A stretch of DNA of 32,207 nucleotides from Planctomycetota bacterium (GCA_020849795.1 JADZFR010000059.1:1-32207), one strand, 5' to 3'. Positions 23,157-30,950 are shown, counted from the stretch's first letter. The notes: generated by a model from the letters alone, not told the origin. Made by a program: numbers and translations.

Positions 23157-23816
23157 TCACTTTAGACCCATGCGCTCCAGGTGCCGCGCCAGCGTGTTCA
23201 CGGCTTCGTGAACCCAGTACTTTACCGTGCCCTCGGGGCTGCCCAGTATCTCGCTGATCTCGGCGTAGGGCATGTCTTCGTACATGCGCAGAACCAGCGC
23301 CTCTCGCTGGTTCTCGGGCAGGCGCGTCACGGCCTGTTTCACGGCGTCGATCAGTTCTTTCGACTGCGCAATGTCGGGGCTGTCCGGGTCCCCCGACTTG
23401 AGCAGCGACGCCATGCTGTGGTCTTCGTTGCCGGGAGTGCCCGCATCAATGCTGGCGTGCTGGCGCAGTCCTTCGCGCTTGAAGTAATCCAGTGAGAGGT
23501 TGCGCGCGATCTGAAGGCACCACGTCGTGAACTTCGCGCGGGGTGTGTAGGTGTGCGCATTCTTCAGCACCCGCAGGAAGGTCTCTTGAAAGATGTCTTC
23601 CGCGGCTTCGGCTTTGCCGACCATCTTGTACACAAAGTTATAGACCTGCCTGCGATGGCGATTGACGAGAGTCTCAAAGGCCGCGTGGTCTTCGTTCTTT
23701 ACGAACAGCTTGAGCAACTCGAAGTCGGTGCAATCAAGCAACGGCTTGGCGGCCTCGTCCTTGTTGGCCAGACGCGGTACTCGCTCGGTCGCGGAGTGTA
23801 TTTTTCGCCTGGTCAC
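23157..23816 (-). CDS. ECF-type RNA polymerase sigma factor (RpoE-like)
   Basis: 219 residues. Region 2 is at about 30-105: FELLKLFVKNEDHAAFETLVNRH, then EAAEDIFQETFLRVLKN and FTTWCLQIARNLSLDYFKRE. Region 4 is at about 155-212 with LPENQREALVLRMYEDMPYAEISEIL and GTVKYWVHEAVNTLARHL. The 30-residue N-terminal extension is basic and unremarkable. The start must be GTG 23816, because no other start codon lies between it and region 2. That GTG overlaps the TGA of a 13-codon ORF (23813-23854) by four bases, and there is no other ribosome site just before it, so its translation may depend on that leader. Probably controlled by the FecR-like protein downstream. Confidence 0.9.
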   Translation of the reverse strand: MTRRKIHSATERVPRLANKDEAAKPLLDCTDFELLKLFVKNEDHAAFETLVNRHRRQVYNFVYKMVGKAEAAEDIFQETFLRVLKNAHTYTPRAKFTTWCLQIARNLSLDYFKREGLRQHASIDAGTPGNEDHSMASLLKSGDPDSPDIAQSKELIDAVKQAVTRLPENQREALVLRMYEDMPYAEISEILGSPEGTVKYWVHEAVNTLARHLERMGLK

Positions 23817-23854
23817 GTTGCGCCCGCCAAATCTGCAGAAAGAACGGCGGGCAT
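23813..23854 (-). CDS. Possible 13-codon leader peptide coupled to the sigma factor gene
   Basis: ATG at 23854 opens a frame of 13 codons (MPAVLSADLAGAT) ending in TGA at 23813-23815, which overlaps the sigma factor GTG as GTGA. A GGGAGGT sequence lies 11 bases upstream of the ATG, a workable but slightly long Shine-Dalgarno spacing. The peptide has no domain. It may simply deliver ribosomes to the weak GTG, or it may regulate the sigma gene. Confidence 0.4.
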   Translation of the reverse strand: MPAVLSADLAGAT

Positions 23855-24225
23855 GTTAGGTTAGACCTCCCGAGCCACAAGCCGCGCCCGGTTGGAACGT
23901 CCGGGACGCAAACGAGTTGTGCAGCAGGCTACGATCGCGCCGAAATACCGACATTTGGCTACCACTGGCACGGGCTTGACAGTTAAAGTGAGAAGACGAA
24001 CGATTGGAAACAATTGGTGGTTGTCTGCAGGCTGGGCGCATGCCCAGTTACACAGGCACGTTACACCGATTTATCAGCCGAATGTTGATGTCCGAAAGAT
24101 GCCGTTTTGCTACACAGAGCGTTCGATTTCTGGGGAATTTGCATTACATATTCGCGTTCGAAATTGACACCGCTCGCCCAATGTGTAATATTCCTCAAAC
24201 GCTTATCGGTGAAAGAGGGGGAAAG
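23855..24225. other. Divergent intergenic region between sigma factor and PilX-like genes
   Basis: 371 bases, visibly more A/T-rich than the flanks. It holds a promoter (24164-24191), another TTGACA (23976-23981) without a matching -10 box, and a hairpin (CTGGGC 24032-24037 with GCCCAG 24042-24047). A frame open upstream of 24226 is not coding-like and I do not call it. It probably also contains the leftward promoter of the sigma factor, which I could not place. Confidence 0.65.
24164..24191 (+). promoter_or_regulatory. Near-consensus sigma-70-like promoter of the PilX-like gene
   Basis: TTGACA (24164-24169), 16-base spacer, TAATAT (24186-24191), in A/T-rich surroundings. Transcription would start near 24197, giving a leader of about 29 bases that contains the ribosome site before ATG 24226. 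It is the best promoter in the window. Confidence 0.7.
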
Positions 24226-25977
24226 ATGATCAGCCGGACCAACCAACTGCGCGCCACGCGACGCAATGCCCGACGCGGCAGCGCCATGGCGGCAGCCCTG
24301 ATCTTTTTTGTCGTCGTTACGATTGCCGGCACAGCCCTGATCACGGTCTCGGGCTATCACCAGGTGCAGACGGTGCGCAACGGCATCGACGTGCGTTTGA
24401 TGATCGCCGCCGAAACCGGTGTTGAAACGGTTCGCGGTCGCTTCACGATTGTGCCGGTGATCCAGGAAGACTGGGGTGCGTTGCTTCCCCTGCCGGCCCC
24501 GAACTGGAACACGATCGGCAATTTCACGATCAACGGCATCGCGGTGCAGGTCGATGGTCGCTCCGTCGGTGGTCCGTCGGTGCCGACAGCACGCATTCGC
24601 AGCACGGCAACGTCGGGCCTGCGCTCGCGCACGGTCGAGTACACCATCAAGGTCGCAACGTTCAGCGACTATGCGGTGTTCAACGCCGGTGGCGGCACCA
24701 ACACGCTCGGTACGGACTACAAGGGCGTCGGCAACATGTACTACGGCGGTAACCTGGACATTCCTAACACCGGTGCCCAGATTTTCGGCGACGCCTACAT
24801 GGTTGGCAGCGTGATCCAGAACTACGGCGTTGGTCCGAACAACCCTGCCACCGGGCAGGCCTGGAACTATCACTTTCCGATGAACCCGCCGTCCATGAAC
24901 CAGCCGGCGATTCCGCTGCCGGTATGGGCAGCACCCTGGGCGGCACTCGAAACGGAAGCCACGGACAACGGCCACCGCTGGGCAGAAAACACGGTGGCCA
25001 TTGAGCTGCGTGGCAACAGCTACCGCCGCTACTTTGTGCGCCGTACGGCAGCGGCCGGCGCGACGCCATCTGGCACGAACTGGCTGAACCTGAGCAGCGC
25101 GATCTCGGTGGTCCCGAGTGCCCGCCTGCTTGTGGGCGCGACCTCGATTGTCGCGAATGCCAACTATGATCTCGTGTTCGCGGACTACGACATCCCCGAC
25201 GAGAGCGTCATCTATGTCAAAACCGGAAGTGCCAACGCGGTAGGTCCCAGGGCGCTTGGCGTGGCAGTCAGCGACTCGATTGCCGGCACCAATAGCTGGG
25301 TGCAGGCCACCGACTGGCGCGTGTCGAACACCAGCGGCGCAGCCATCGCCAGCGGTGCCGGCGACGACTGGGACATCGTCGAAAACAACGGCAGCACCAA
25401 CACCGGCGCAAAGGTCCTGCTGCTTTGGGGCACACTGGATGACCGGCGCGTCTCGATCGCCTGCGACCACAAGATCATCCTTGCCGACACCATCAGCTAC
25501 CAGACGCTGCTTAACAACCCGTGGATGCGCAACTTCCACGGCGACGGCATCAGCGGCAAACAGTCCACCGGTGCGCTCAACTTCAAGGAAATGCTGGGTG
25601 TGATGTCGCAGCAGGACTGCATGCTCACCCCCACATGGTGGAGAGCGATCCCGGTGGGCCAAGCCGCCACCAACCAGGTTGGCGAGCTCGTGCCCGGTCA
25701 CTATCCGGCGGACTCGAACCCGATGGACGGCGTGTTCTTCTCGATCTTTGACACGCGGCCGTGGCGCTTCCGCAACTCGTTCATTGGTGAAGAGTTCTGG
25801 GGTCACGGCGGGTTGATTGCCGGCGGCAGCTATGCCGCAGGCATGGGCAACCACTTCAACCGTCGTAACTATGACTGGGACTTCCGGCTGGCGCTGACCA
25901 CACCGCCGTTCTTCCTGCGGGCGTACAACTCATCAGCTGTGTTCATCAACGGCACCTGGCGTACCTACGGCAACTAA
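24226..25977 (+). CDS. PilX-like (type IV pilus/pseudopilin-related) exported protein
   Basis: 583 residues. The start resembles the N-terminal domain of PilX-type minor pilins: a basic leader (RRNARRGSA), one hydrophobic helix (about 20-42, MAAALIFFVVVTIAGTALIT) and a continuing amphipathic helix containing AAETGVE. Most PilX proteins are under 250 residues; the remaining 500 here have Gly/Asn-rich beta segments, including repeated GNMYYGGNLDI-type turns, and no recognised domain. The GSA-MAAALIFF junction could be a prepilin peptidase site, but the classic Gly-Phe/Met-x3-Glu is absent. It probably stays anchored in the inner membrane and reaches outward. ATG 24226 has AGAGGGGGA upstream; no other pilus gene is present. 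A terminator follows. Confidence 0.7.
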   Translation: MISRTNQLRATRRNARRGSAMAAALIFFVVVTIAGTALITVSGYHQVQTVRNGIDVRLMIAAETGVETVRGRFTIVPVIQEDWGALLPLPAPNWNTIGNFTINGIAVQVDGRSVGGPSVPTARIRSTATSGLRSRTVEYTIKVATFSDYAVFNAGGGTNTLGTDYKGVGNMYYGGNLDIPNTGAQIFGDAYMVGSVIQNYGVGPNNPATGQAWNYHFPMNPPSMNQPAIPLPVWAAPWAALETEATDNGHRWAENTVAIELRGNSYRRYFVRRTAAAGATPSGTNWLNLSSAISVVPSARLLVGATSIVANANYDLVFADYDIPDESVIYVKTGSANAVGPRALGVAVSDSIAGTNSWVQATDWRVSNTSGAAIASGAGDDWDIVENNGSTNTGAKVLLLWGTLDDRRVSIACDHKIILADTISYQTLLNNPWMRNFHGDGISGKQSTGALNFKEMLGVMSQQDCMLTPTWWRAIPVGQAATNQVGELVPGHYPADSNPMDGVFFSIFDTRPWRFRNSFIGEEFWGHGGLIAGGSYAAGMGNHFNRRNYDWDFRLALTTPPFFLRAYNSSAVFINGTWRTYGN

Positions 25978-25999
25978 CGCCGGGACAGGCAACAACCAA

Positions 26000-26023
26000 A
26001 ACCGCCGCGGAAACGCGGCGGTT
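26000..26023 (+). terminator. Rho-independent terminator of the PilX-like gene
   Basis: AACCGCCGCG (26000-26009) and CGCGGCGGTT (26014-26023) with a GAAA loop, followed by CTCGTTTTG. Positioned 23 bases after the stop codon. Confidence 0.8.
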
Positions 26024-26161
26024 CTCGTTTTGCGGTTGCCGCGAACGCAACGGACAATGCGTCTCTCACACCGAGACACAGAGCGTTGGCAGCCCCTGGC
26101 GGGGCCATCCTGTGGCAACTGGTACACGATCGAGCGAGATTTCCGACAGCCTGACGTGACT

Positions 26162-27514
26162 CTAGCGAACTCTCACGGTGACCGTGTGGTTCGAAACCGC
26201 GCCGATGACGTATGTTTGCCCAATTGCCGGGCGAATCGTCAAACTCAGCGTGTAATCGCCGTTCGGTGTGGCAGGCGCCACCGTGATGCGGCCCCACGGC
26301 TGTACGTCCACCATGCCCGGCGCCGACGAGACCCAGAAGTATTCGACAAAGCTCGGGCCCGCAGAATCACCGAACGGATGAAACTCGGTGCTGCTGCCAA
26401 GTTGCTTCAGTGTAATCATGCGCGTCTGCACGTCGTTGCCCGGGGCAATCGTGTACGCCGACGGGATGCGCAGCGTCATGTCGTAGGATCGAACGGCCGT
26501 GTCGATGTCGCGCGCGCTGTTCAGCGTCGTGATCAACTGGTCCAGCGCGTCGCCGGGACTGATGTCGCCGCTGTCGGTGCTGATCACCCGCTCGCTGTTG
26601 CCCGGGTCCAGGTAGTTCAGCAGCAGCGCGTTGCCCAGCAGGCTCGCCTGGCCAAGGTCCGGCATGCTGACGCCCGTGTTCGGCACCAGGCCGATCGAGC
26701 CGTTCAGCTCACCGTCATCGCCCGCGTCCTGCGCCATGCCAAGCCAGAAGTCCCAGATGTTGGCGACGCCCAGGTCTTTGGCAAGCTGGCTTAAACCCGC
26801 CAGCACGTATGCGTACAACGCCTCAGTGCCGAACCCGCCTGACTTCGAAAAGTCCCGGGGTACGCGACCGCGAACTCGATCGAGGCCGAAAAACTCTGCC
26901 ACCTGTTGGCACATCAAGCCGAACATTCCGGCGCCGACACCGCCGGTCACTCCCGCGATGCTGCCGTCAAAAGCCAGGCCGCGCATGACGGCGACCGTAG
27001 TCAGGGGCGAAACGTCCACCTCGACAACACTGTAGCCGTCGAACACGGGCACCACGCTGTACAGAAAGTGGCCGGCAGCCATGGCATGAAACTTCTGCGA
27101 GATGGCCGTGGCCGGGTTGCCGCACTCGCTGGTGAAACCGGTGCGTGAGCGCACCTCAACCAGGATCGCGCCGCGGTAATCTTCGTTGTACAGGGTCACC
27201 TGGTAGATGCCGTTGCTGAACGTGGTGCCCGCGCCCAGGATGTCCGCGTCGTTCCAGTTGACCACACCATCGCTGCCCACGGGCCGCAGCGTGACGGCGG
27301 CGTTGCGCACAACACCCGCCACACTCGCGACGCCGCGAATGAACACGCTGCCGGTTGGATTGGGCAAAGTGCCCGTGCTTCCGCCGCCGGGATTTATCTT
27401 CTTCGCCTCTTCGACACGCTGATCAAAGTCGCCGGTGCAGGCGCCAAGCAGCAGCAGCAGCGCCGCGGCGGGCAGCCACCGAAAGTTGCCGCTCAGGCGC
27501 CCCCCGTCAACCAC
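26162..27514 (-). CDS. Secreted lipoprotein, beta-rich, function unknown
   Basis: 450 residues. A signal peptide with the lipobox LGAC (Cys26) is clear: LPAAALLLLLGAC. After a Gly/Thr linker comes a strand-rich domain at about 55-130 (GVASVAGVVRNAAVTLRPV, GIYQVTLYNEDYRGAILVEV), like carboxypeptidase-regulatory or Ig-type folds that carry a small modification signal. The middle (150-330) is mostly helical with VSPLTTVAVMRGLAFDG and a region rich in Gly. The end (390-450) is again beta, including DYTLSLTI and VTVRV. I do not recognise a named family. Start: GTG 27514 shares one base with the ClpP gene's stop (TAGTG), with GGAGA just upstream, so it is coupled to clpP. Confidence 0.75.
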   Translation of the reverse strand: MVDGGRLSGNFRWLPAAALLLLLGACTGDFDQRVEEAKKINPGGGSTGTLPNPTGSVFIRGVASVAGVVRNAAVTLRPVGSDGVVNWNDADILGAGTTFSNGIYQVTLYNEDYRGAILVEVRSRTGFTSECGNPATAISQKFHAMAAGHFLYSVVPVFDGYSVVEVDVSPLTTVAVMRGLAFDGSIAGVTGGVGAGMFGLMCQQVAEFFGLDRVRGRVPRDFSKSGGFGTEALYAYVLAGLSQLAKDLGVANIWDFWLGMAQDAGDDGELNGSIGLVPNTGVSMPDLGQASLLGNALLLNYLDPGNSERVISTDSGDISPGDALDQLITTLNSARDIDTAVRSYDMTLRIPSAYTIAPGNDVQTRMITLKQLGSSTEFHPFGDSAGPSFVEYFWVSSAPGMVDVQPWGRITVAPATPNGDYTLSLTIRPAIGQTYVIGAVSNHTVTVRVR

Positions 27515-28149
27515 TACTCGATCTCCGAGCGGTTGGTGACGACGGCTTTGACAATGCCGTACTCGACGGCAGCCGGGGCCGGAATCCAGAAGTCGCGGTG
27601 CACGTCTTTCTCGACCTGCTTGGCAGTGCGGCCGGTCTCGCGCGCCACAATCTCGTTGTACATGCCCTTGATGCGGTCGATCTCGGCACTCAGGATTTCA
27701 AGGTCGCTTGCCTGGCCGCGCGCGCCCATGCTGGGCTGGTGCAGCAGAAAGCGGCTGGCCGGCGTGCAGTAGCGGTTGCCCTTGTCGGCGGCCAGGTGAA
27801 TCATCACCGCCGCAGAGGCGCAGATGCCGCACACGATGCTGCGAATCGGCGGCTTGATGAAGCGGCCGTAATCATGAATCGCAAAGCCGCTGTCGGCGCT
27901 GCCGCCCGGGCTGTTGACGATGAAAGTGATGGGCTTTTTCTGGTCGTCGTCTTCCAGGATCCGCAGTTGCGCGATCACCGAGGCGGCAAGTTTGTCGTCC
28001 ACCGGACGGCTGATGATAATGGTGCGAGACGCGAGCAGGCGTTGCGCCAGCGCGCGGTGGTGTGCGCTTTCGCCGGTTTCGCCCTTGTTCTCGTCGCCGT
28101 TGTCGTCTTCGTCGTCCCCGGCGAAGCGGATGAAGTCGTTGTCGGTCAT
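27514..28149 (-). CDS. clpP: ATP-dependent Clp protease proteolytic subunit
   Basis: 211 residues. The catalytic triad is intact: Ser112 (in GICASAAVM), His137 (in LLHQPSMG) and Asp182 (in EKDVHRDFW). NSPGGS at 79-84 and APAAVEYGIV at 191-200 are family landmarks. ClpP forms tetradecameric barrels that degrade proteins fed by ClpX or ClpA. The first 30 residues are very acidic (GDDEDDNGDENKGETGE), unlike the usual short propeptide. No clpX or trigger factor gene is adjacent, and the gene is followed by a lipoprotein gene coupled to its stop codon, so this may be a second clpP copy rather than the main one. ATG 28149 follows CAGGAGC. Confidence 0.9.
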   Translation of the reverse strand: MTDNDFIRFAGDDEDDNGDENKGETGESAHHRALAQRLLASRTIIISRPVDDKLAASVIAQLRILEDDDQKKPITFIVNSPGGSADSGFAIHDYGRFIKPPIRSIVCGICASAAVMIHLAADKGNRYCTPASRFLLHQPSMGARGQASDLEILSAEIDRIKGMYNEIVARETGRTAKQVEKDVHRDFWIPAPAAVEYGIVKAVVTNRSEIE

Positions 28150-28244
28150 GGCAGCTCCTGGTCAATGCGAAATGCGCCGCATCGGCGCCACGCATCTAAC
28201 ACCCGCGACTACAACAACAGTCCCGGCAAGGGTCAAGGCGGCGG

Positions 28245-28754
28245 CTATGCAGCCGGCGGACTTCCCGCGCCCGCGCCCGCGCCCGGTCCGCCGTTGCCTC
28301 GGCGTGGTCCCCTGCGGCCGGTGCGACGACGACGCCTGCGGTTGCCGCCCTTACGCGTATCGTCTTTCTCTCTGTCGCGGCGGTTGCCTGGCTGGTCCGG
28401 CTTGCCTTGCGGGCCTTGCGGGCGCCGGCGGCTTGGCTTGCCCTGCGGGCGACCTTGTGGGCGGCCCTGCTGGCGACCCGGCTGTGCGGGCCGACTGCCG
28501 CCGCGGGCGTTTCGAATCGCGTCGTCGAGGTCCTTACCCTGCGGGTCAAGGTCGCGCAGAATGCGATGCTTGCGCAGCACGTAAAACTCGTCCTCGACAA
28601 TGTCGCGGTCCATCACCTCAAACGTGTTGCGGTCAAGAAACTGAACCAGCACCGGCTTGTCGTAATTCTCGCCGCCTTCGACGGCGACCTTGGCGCGCAG
28701 ACGCTTCCAGGCCTCAAGGGCCTCCAGTGCCGTCTCTTTATCCTTGTGGCGCAT
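28245..28754 (-). CDS. Small protein with an acidic-basic head and a Gly/Arg/Pro-rich tail
   Basis: 169 residues from ATG 28754, which has CCGGAG just upstream; an alternative ATG at 28796 adds 14 acidic residues. The head (1-85) is helical with FLDRNTFEVMDRDIVEDEFYVLRKHRILRDLDPQ. The tail (about 95-169) is rich in Arg, Gly, Pro and Gln, including GRPQGRPQGKPSRRRPQG and RRRRRRTGRRGPRRG, a composition typical of RNA- or DNA-binding tails. The frame continues open upstream to 29666, but that part is antisense to the DUF1513 gene and is not counted. Function unknown; the nucleic-acid binding is inferred from composition only. Confidence 0.65.
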   Translation of the reverse strand: MRHKDKETALEALEAWKRLRAKVAVEGGENYDKPVLVQFLDRNTFEVMDRDIVEDEFYVLRKHRILRDLDPQGKDLDDAIRNARGGSRPAQPGRQQGRPQGRPQGKPSRRRPQGPQGKPDQPGNRRDREKDDTRKGGNRRRRRRTGRRGPRRGNGGPGAGAGAGSPPAA

Positions 28755-28809
28755 CCCGTCTCCGGACTCAACATCTACGTCTTCGCAAGCTAACATCAAG
28801 ACGCTACGC

Positions 28810-28831
28810 AAAGGGAACCGGCATTCCCTTT
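28810..28831 (+). terminator. Hairpin with U-tract in the leader of the DUF1513 gene
   Basis: AAAGGGAA (28810-28817) and TTCCCTTT (28824-28831) form an 8-bp stem with a 6-base loop, followed by TT (28832-28833). It sits only three to nine bases before GAGGAGG, the ribosome site of the gene at 28848, so it could act as an attenuator or simply limit read-in. Confidence 0.45.
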
Positions 28832-28847
28832 TTACGAGGAGGCAACC

Positions 28848-30071
28848 ATGGACCGCGCCCGAAGGCGTTTCCTTTCCGCATCGGCTGTTGCGGGCGGCTT
28901 GTTCGTTGCAGCCTGCGCAGAGCAATCGCAAGGCCAGGCCGGCGCAAACCGCGCGCCCGCCAACCAGCCGCAACAGCCCGAGCAGCCGGTGCCTGCGGCG
29001 CCATCGCTGGCCTACGGCGTGCTGTTGTGCGGCGGCAACAAGATCAACCCCGAGACGGGCAACAAGGTATTCGTCTTCACGCAGGTCAATATCGACGAAG
29101 TGGTCAAGGCCAAGGGTGTCGGCGAAGGCAATGCCAAGGTCAACACCGAGATCGGCTTTCTCGCCCACGGCGTCATCAAGCACCCCAAGCACGCGCACCG
29201 CATTGTGGCATTCGAGAAAAAGGGGCCCGGCGGCTGCGAGATTGACCTGAAGGCAAACGCCATTCTGCGGCGCATCGCGCCTTCCAAGGGCTGCGAATTT
29301 TACGGCCACGGCGCCTACTCGGCCGACGCCAAAGTGCTGTACGCCACCGAGTACGACAAAGACACATACGAAGGCCGAATGGTGATTCGCGACGCCGAAG
29401 ACATGAAAGTGATCGGCGAATTCCCGACCCACGGCGAATGGCCCCACGACTGCACGTTCATCGACGAGGGCAAGGTGGTCGCCATCACCAACGGCGGCGG
29501 CCACATTGAGGGCGGGGCCGAACCCTGCGTCACCTACGTCAGCGTGCCCAAGGGCGAGCTGATTGAGCGCATTACGTTTGACAACCCGCTCATCAACGCC
29601 GGGCACTTGCTGGTCAGCAGCAAGGGCGACCTTGCGGTCAGCCACGCGATGCGCGAGGGCTATCACGGCGAAGAGGCGCTGGGCGCCATGAGCCTGCGGC
29701 CCAAGGACGGGAAGTTCCGCACCATGGTCTCGCCCGCTGCGGTTACAGCCGCCATGAAGGGCGAAACTCTAAGCCTGGTGCTGCACGAAGAGTCGGGCAT
29801 TGTCGCCGCGACAAACCCTTTCGGCACCAACAGCGGCTTGGTCACCTTCTGGAACATGGCCGAGCAGAAGTACGTCAGCCACGAGCACCTTGAGCAGCCG
29901 CGAGGTGTCGCGCTGACGCTGGACCAGAAGTTCTGGGTCATCACCATCGGCAAGGAAAAGCCGGGCGTGGTGTTGTTCAGTCGCGAAAGCCGCAAGCCAG
30001 CCGCGCCGGCGATTGCGTTTGAGTGCAGCAGCCAGGGCAGCCACGCGTACATTCATGACTATTGGGGTTAG
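28848..30071 (+). CDS. DUF1513-family protein exported by the Tat route
   Basis: 407 residues. The start, RARRRFLSASAVAGGLFVAAC, has a twin-arginine motif (RRRFL) and a possible lipobox (VAAC, Cys23), so a Tat-exported lipoprotein is likely. A Gln/Pro linker follows to about residue 50. The body matches the DUF1513 family by eye: GHGAYS near 153 and an internal repeat of strand-loop units (RIVAFEKKG, MVIRDAEDMKVIGEF, HDCTFIDEGK, GHLLVSSKGDLAVSH) as in a beta-propeller. DUF1513 proteins often accompany iron/haem or di-haem peroxidase systems; none is seen here. The ATG follows GAGGAGG. Function unknown; periplasmic. Confidence 0.8.
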   Translation: MDRARRRFLSASAVAGGLFVAACAEQSQGQAGANRAPANQPQQPEQPVPAAPSLAYGVLLCGGNKINPETGNKVFVFTQVNIDEVVKAKGVGEGNAKVNTEIGFLAHGVIKHPKHAHRIVAFEKKGPGGCEIDLKANAILRRIAPSKGCEFYGHGAYSADAKVLYATEYDKDTYEGRMVIRDAEDMKVIGEFPTHGEWPHDCTFIDEGKVVAITNGGGHIEGGAEPCVTYVSVPKGELIERITFDNPLINAGHLLVSSKGDLAVSHAMREGYHGEEALGAMSLRPKDGKFRTMVSPAAVTAAMKGETLSLVLHEESGIVAATNPFGTNSGLVTFWNMAEQKYVSHEHLEQPRGVALTLDQKFWVITIGKEKPGVVLFSRESRKPAAPAIAFECSSQGSHAYIHDYWG

Positions 30072-30244
30072 ACGTCGCGAGTATGCGGCGCGCTAACGCA
30101 CTGAACGCATTGCCTGAGATCGCCAAAAAGTGAAGCGTTAGGCAGAAATTGCTGGCGACGGCGTTTCCTGCAATTACCATTTTTCGGTGTCAACGGCCGA
30201 CGTCACGCCGCGTATGGACCCGGCGGGCGTCGATCAGTTCAATC

Positions 30245-30273
30245 AGGAGGCGCACGGCGACCTCCGGCAGGAG
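30245..30273 (+). promoter_or_regulatory. Leader of cspA-like gene 1: self-complementary ribosome-site region
   Basis: GGAGG (30246-30250), CCTCC (30261-30265) and the ribosome site AGGAG (30269-30273) lie close together. CCTCC can pair with the upstream GGAGG, freeing the ribosome site, or partly with the site itself. Further upstream CTAACGC (30093-30099) is complementary to GCGTTAG (30135-30141), while TGCCT (30111-30115) is complementary to AGGCA (30140-30144), which overlaps it. So the leader has two pairs of exclusive helices. Confidence 0.35.
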
Positions 30274-30281
30274 CAATCGGT

Positions 30282-30485
30282 ATGGCTACAGGAACAGTGA
30301 AGTGGTTTAACGACGAAAAGGGTTTCGGCTTCATCACGCCGGACGACGGGGGAGCGGATCTGTTCGTCCACTACTCGGCGATCAGTGCGGAAGGCTTCAA
30401 ATCCCTCAAGGAAGGTCAGAAGGTGAAGTTCGACGTTGGCCAGGGCCGTAAGGGTCCCGCGGCAGAGAACGTCCAGCCCCTCTAA
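30282..30485 (+). CDS. Cold-shock domain protein (copy 1)
   Basis: 67 residues, the standard size. The two RNA-binding motifs are exact: KGFGFITPD (RNP1, 13-21) and LFVHYSAI (RNP2, 27-34), and the flanking GTVKWFN is typical. It should bind single-stranded RNA or DNA and melt structure at low temperature or during growth changes. ATG 30282 has AGGAG at 30269-30273. The second copy 450 bases away differs at only three residues (A2S, E37D, L67V). A terminator follows at 30502-30526, so each copy has its own transcript. Confidence 0.96.
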   Translation: MATGTVKWFNDEKGFGFITPDDGGADLFVHYSAISAEGFKSLKEGQKVKFDVGQGRKGPAAENVQPL

Positions 30486-30501
30486 CGACCAGAAACCCAA
30501 G

Positions 30502-30526
30502 CCGGGCGTCCCGCAGGGGCGCCCGG
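30502..30526 (+). terminator. Rho-independent terminator of csp copy 1
   Basis: CCGGGCG (30502-30508) pairs with CGCCCGG (30520-30526); a three-pair inner extension CCC/GGG is possible. The tail is TTTACTTTTTGG. Confidence 0.8.
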
Positions 30527-30630
30527 TTTACTTTTTGGACTTGCCGGGCGGGGACGGCCGATCGTGTCCCAACCCAACGTTCAAATTTGCAGAAAACTCA
30601 CTTTCTGCCAGTTCTCCACAGGCATTGAAT

Positions 30631-30639
30631 TGCTATGCT
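30631..30639 (+). promoter_or_regulatory. Possible extended -10 element for csp copy 2
   Basis: TGCTATGCT is an extended -10 (TGN) followed by TATGCT (30634-30639). No consensus -35 was found. It would give a leader of about 85 bases before ATG 30731. The leader includes a hairpin, GCTGC (30695-30699) with GCAGC (30706-30710), right before the ribosome site. Confidence 0.35.
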
Positions 30640-30730
30640 GCCTTCACAACCGATAGCGCGCCAATCAATGTTGAGGGCGGTTAGCGGAAACAACGCTGCC
30701 AAAAAGCAGCACATCAGTAGTAGGAGCTTT

Positions 30731-30934
30731 ATGTCAACAGGTACAGTGAAGTGGTTTAACGATGAGAAGGGTTTCGGCTTCATCACGCCGGACGACGGGG
30801 GAGCGGATCTGTTTGTCCACTACTCGGCGATCAGTGCGGACGGTTTCAAGTCCCTCAAGGAAGGTCAGAAGGTGAAGTTCGACGTTGGCCAGGGCCGTAA
30901 GGGCCCCGCGGCTGAAAACGTCCAGCCCGTCTAA
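30731..30934 (+). CDS. Cold-shock domain protein (copy 2)
   Basis: 67 residues, same motifs as copy 1 ([17 protein letters not shown]). By eye count the two genes differ at about 13 of 204 bases, most of them silent, and the first 16 bases after the stop (CGACCAGAAACCC) are also the same, so they are a recent tandem duplication or are kept alike by gene conversion. The upstream leaders are unrelated, so the two are probably regulated differently. ATG 30731 has TAGGAG upstream; a longer open frame from 30635 crosses the leader and is not called. A terminator follows. Confidence 0.95.
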   Translation: MSTGTVKWFNDEKGFGFITPDDGGADLFVHYSAISADGFKSLKEGQKVKFDVGQGRKGPAAENVQPV

Positions 30935-30950
30935 CGACCAGAAACCCGAA

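Noticed and set aside
24004..24225. Upstream extension of the PilX-like gene
   Set aside because: It would place 74 non-coding-like residues before the membrane helix and run through the near-consensus promoter; the ATG at 24226 has the ribosome site.
28797..29666. Long minus-strand frame that would extend the small basic protein upstream
   Set aside because: It is antisense to the DUF1513 gene, which has the correct family motifs, Tat signal and ribosome site. Only the part from 28796 or 28754 downstream is kept.
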